Source of the DNA: an uncultured Collinsella sp. | GTDB lineage: Bacteria > Actinomycetota > Coriobacteriia > Coriobacteriales > Coriobacteriaceae | Direction: 5' to 3' | Length of the DNA: 14,995 nt | Assembly (NCBI GenBank): GCA_902470915.1 | Contig: CABRIB010000050.1 | Location: 1-14,995 of the forward strand | Part shown: positions 14,951 to 14,995 of the stretch, piece after piece | Position numbering within the stretch: the first letter of the stretch is position 1 | Layout: the number at the start of each line of letters is the position of its first letter | Position numbers and translations under genes: made by a program | Notes under the pieces: model-generated | Told to the model about the DNA's origin: nothing | The model's database searches: none | What the model saw: the letters and a program-made list of their open reading frames with translations, nothing else

Positions 14951-14995
14951 CTGTCTCTTATACACATCTGACGCTGCCGACGATACTCCTTGTGT
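14951..14995 (-). other. Nextera read-1/i5 adapter (library artefact)
   Basis: Not genomic. 14951-14969 is the Tn5 mosaic end CTGTCTCTTATACACATCT, 14970-14983 the read-1 adapter remainder GACGCTGCCGACGA, 14984-14991 TACTCCTT (reverse complement of i5 index S507, AAGGAGTA), and 14992-14995 GTGT, the start of the P5 arm. The last genomic base is 14950. Confidence 0.98.

Overview
This window is one assembled contig. Positions 44-14950 are biological. Positions 1-43 and 14951-14995 are Illumina Nextera adapter, including both sample index sequences, so both contig ends are library artefacts and not genome sequence. The biological part is a GC-rich, gene-dense bacterial chromosome segment. Strong GGC/CGC/GCC codon preference, long GC hairpin terminators, a single-chain ~1250-residue PurL and the gene mix suggest a gut Coriobacteriia member, most likely Collinsella. 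That placement is inference from composition and family resemblance, with no search behind it.

Layout, left to right. A truncated AraC-family regulator (minus strand, cut by the left adapter) has codon use unlike the rest. It is followed by ~420 bp without a convincing gene. Next, on the minus strand, is a complete branched-chain amino acid ABC transporter operon in the order livK-livH-livM-livG-livF, with start and stop codons touching or overlapping from livH onward and a strong terminator after livF. Between livK and livH lie hairpins that probably set a higher level of binding protein than of membrane parts. Upstream of livK is an AT-rich promoter region and then a collapsed second livK copy that keeps only its signal peptide, one internal block and the C-terminal tail.

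Divergent from these is hom (homoserine dehydrogenase, plus strand), ended by a strong bidirectional terminator. Behind it is an array of three 48-nt imperfect palindromes at an exact 62-nt period. A Kef/CPA2-type cation/proton antiporter runs on the minus strand towards hom. Divergent from it is purL (plus strand), followed by a short direct repeat, a strong terminator and an EamA/DMT-type drug/metabolite exporter.

Biologically the segment is mostly housekeeping: amino acid uptake (liv), threonine/methionine-branch synthesis (hom), purine synthesis (purL), ion homeostasis and a possible metabolite exporter. I see no phage, CRISPR, toxin-antitoxin or defence system. The points most worth following up are the palindromic repeat array with compensatory base changes, the doubly deleted livK paralog, a 12-nt inverted repeat around the livK promoter, and the composition break at the left end.
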